This document shows positions 5,126-5,232 of a stretch of DNA of 5,232 nucleotides, piece after piece. Positions within the stretch are counted from its first letter, which is position 1. Every line of letters begins with the position of its first letter. Source of the DNA: Ktedonobacterales bacterium (GTDB lineage: Bacteria > Chloroflexota > Ktedonobacteria > Ktedonobacterales > JADMIN01). Made by a program: the position numbers and the translations under genes. Location: NCBI GenBank assembly GCA_025928125.1, contig JAICKD010000300.1, positions 1 through 5,232 of the forward strand, in the 5' to 3' direction. The notes below the pieces were generated by a model that saw nothing but the letters and a program-made list of their open reading frames with translations, had not been told where the DNA came from and did not search any database.

Positions 5126-5232
5126 CTACGATGCGGTGGCGGTCTCCAGCACGTTCAACAGTTGCTCGACGGTGAATGGCTTGGGCAGCACTCCATCCGG
5201 GTCCAGGTCACGCGCGCCTTCCAGGTTGCTGA
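5126..5232 (-). CDS. C-terminal end of a response-regulator receiver domain protein, partial
   Basis: Only the last 34 codons and the TAG stop (5126-5128) lie in the window; the 5' end is off the right edge. The translated end reads DLDPDGVLPKPFTVEQLLNV and then LETATAS. It contains the receiver-domain hallmark Lys-Pro-Phe (conserved lysine with cis-proline, beta5/alpha5 junction), followed by the final amphipathic helix EQLLNVLE. The protein ends just after that helix, so if the receiver is its last domain there is no C-terminal output domain. It could be a stand-alone CheY-like protein or the terminal receiver of a hybrid kinase. Its cognate kinase is not visible. The phospho-acceptor Asp lies outside the window and cannot be checked. 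Confidence 0.75.
   Translation of the reverse strand, partial: SNLEGARDLDPDGVLPKPFTVEQLLNVLETATAS

Overview
The window is high-GC DNA with short intergenic gaps. It looks like a free-living bacterium, most plausibly Chloroflexota (Ktedonobacteria/Roseiflexus-like). That guess rests on three things: the gene mix, the cytosine-rich hairpin at 5024-5047, and dispersed intergenic repeats of the 'GGCGGCTGAAGCC' type. It is an inference, because no ribosomal or other phylogenetic marker is present.

Layout. Positions 1-1355 hold a minus-strand pair. A DUF4126 membrane protein (513-1355) has a strong ribosome site and is followed after 8 nt by a membrane-anchored protein with a propeller-like lumenal part (504 running off the left edge). 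Positions 1356-1804 hold no gene. They contain two copies of a structured repeat in inverted orientation, which together could fold into a hairpin of about 218 nt. An FMN-dependent alpha-hydroxy-acid oxidase (1805-2884, minus) is transcribed divergently from a TetR-family regulator (3022-3696, plus). The roughly 137-bp gap between them carries a TATAAT box, an opposing promoter and imperfect dyads suited to TetR control. Positions 3697-4050 have no gene but contain an inverted repeat upstream of the next gene. Positions 4051-4989 (plus) encode an unrecognised membrane protein with a Gly/Tyr/Asp low-complexity linker. A C-rich palindrome and a third copy of the repeat fill the convergent gap before the C-terminus of a response-regulator receiver domain (5126-5232, minus, partial).

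How the genes fit together. The clearest unit is the divergent regulator/oxidase pair, in which the TetR protein probably senses a hydroxy- or keto-acid related metabolite and controls itself and the oxidase. The DUF4126 gene and its downstream partner form a likely two-gene membrane operon of unknown role. The most unusual non-coding content is a three-copy, about 60-71-nt repeat. Each copy encodes three consecutive stem-loops, with compensatory base changes between copies. Two of the copies begin within 1-2 nt of the TAG stop codon of a minus-strand gene. I see no CRISPR array, tRNA, rRNA, defence system or intact transposase.
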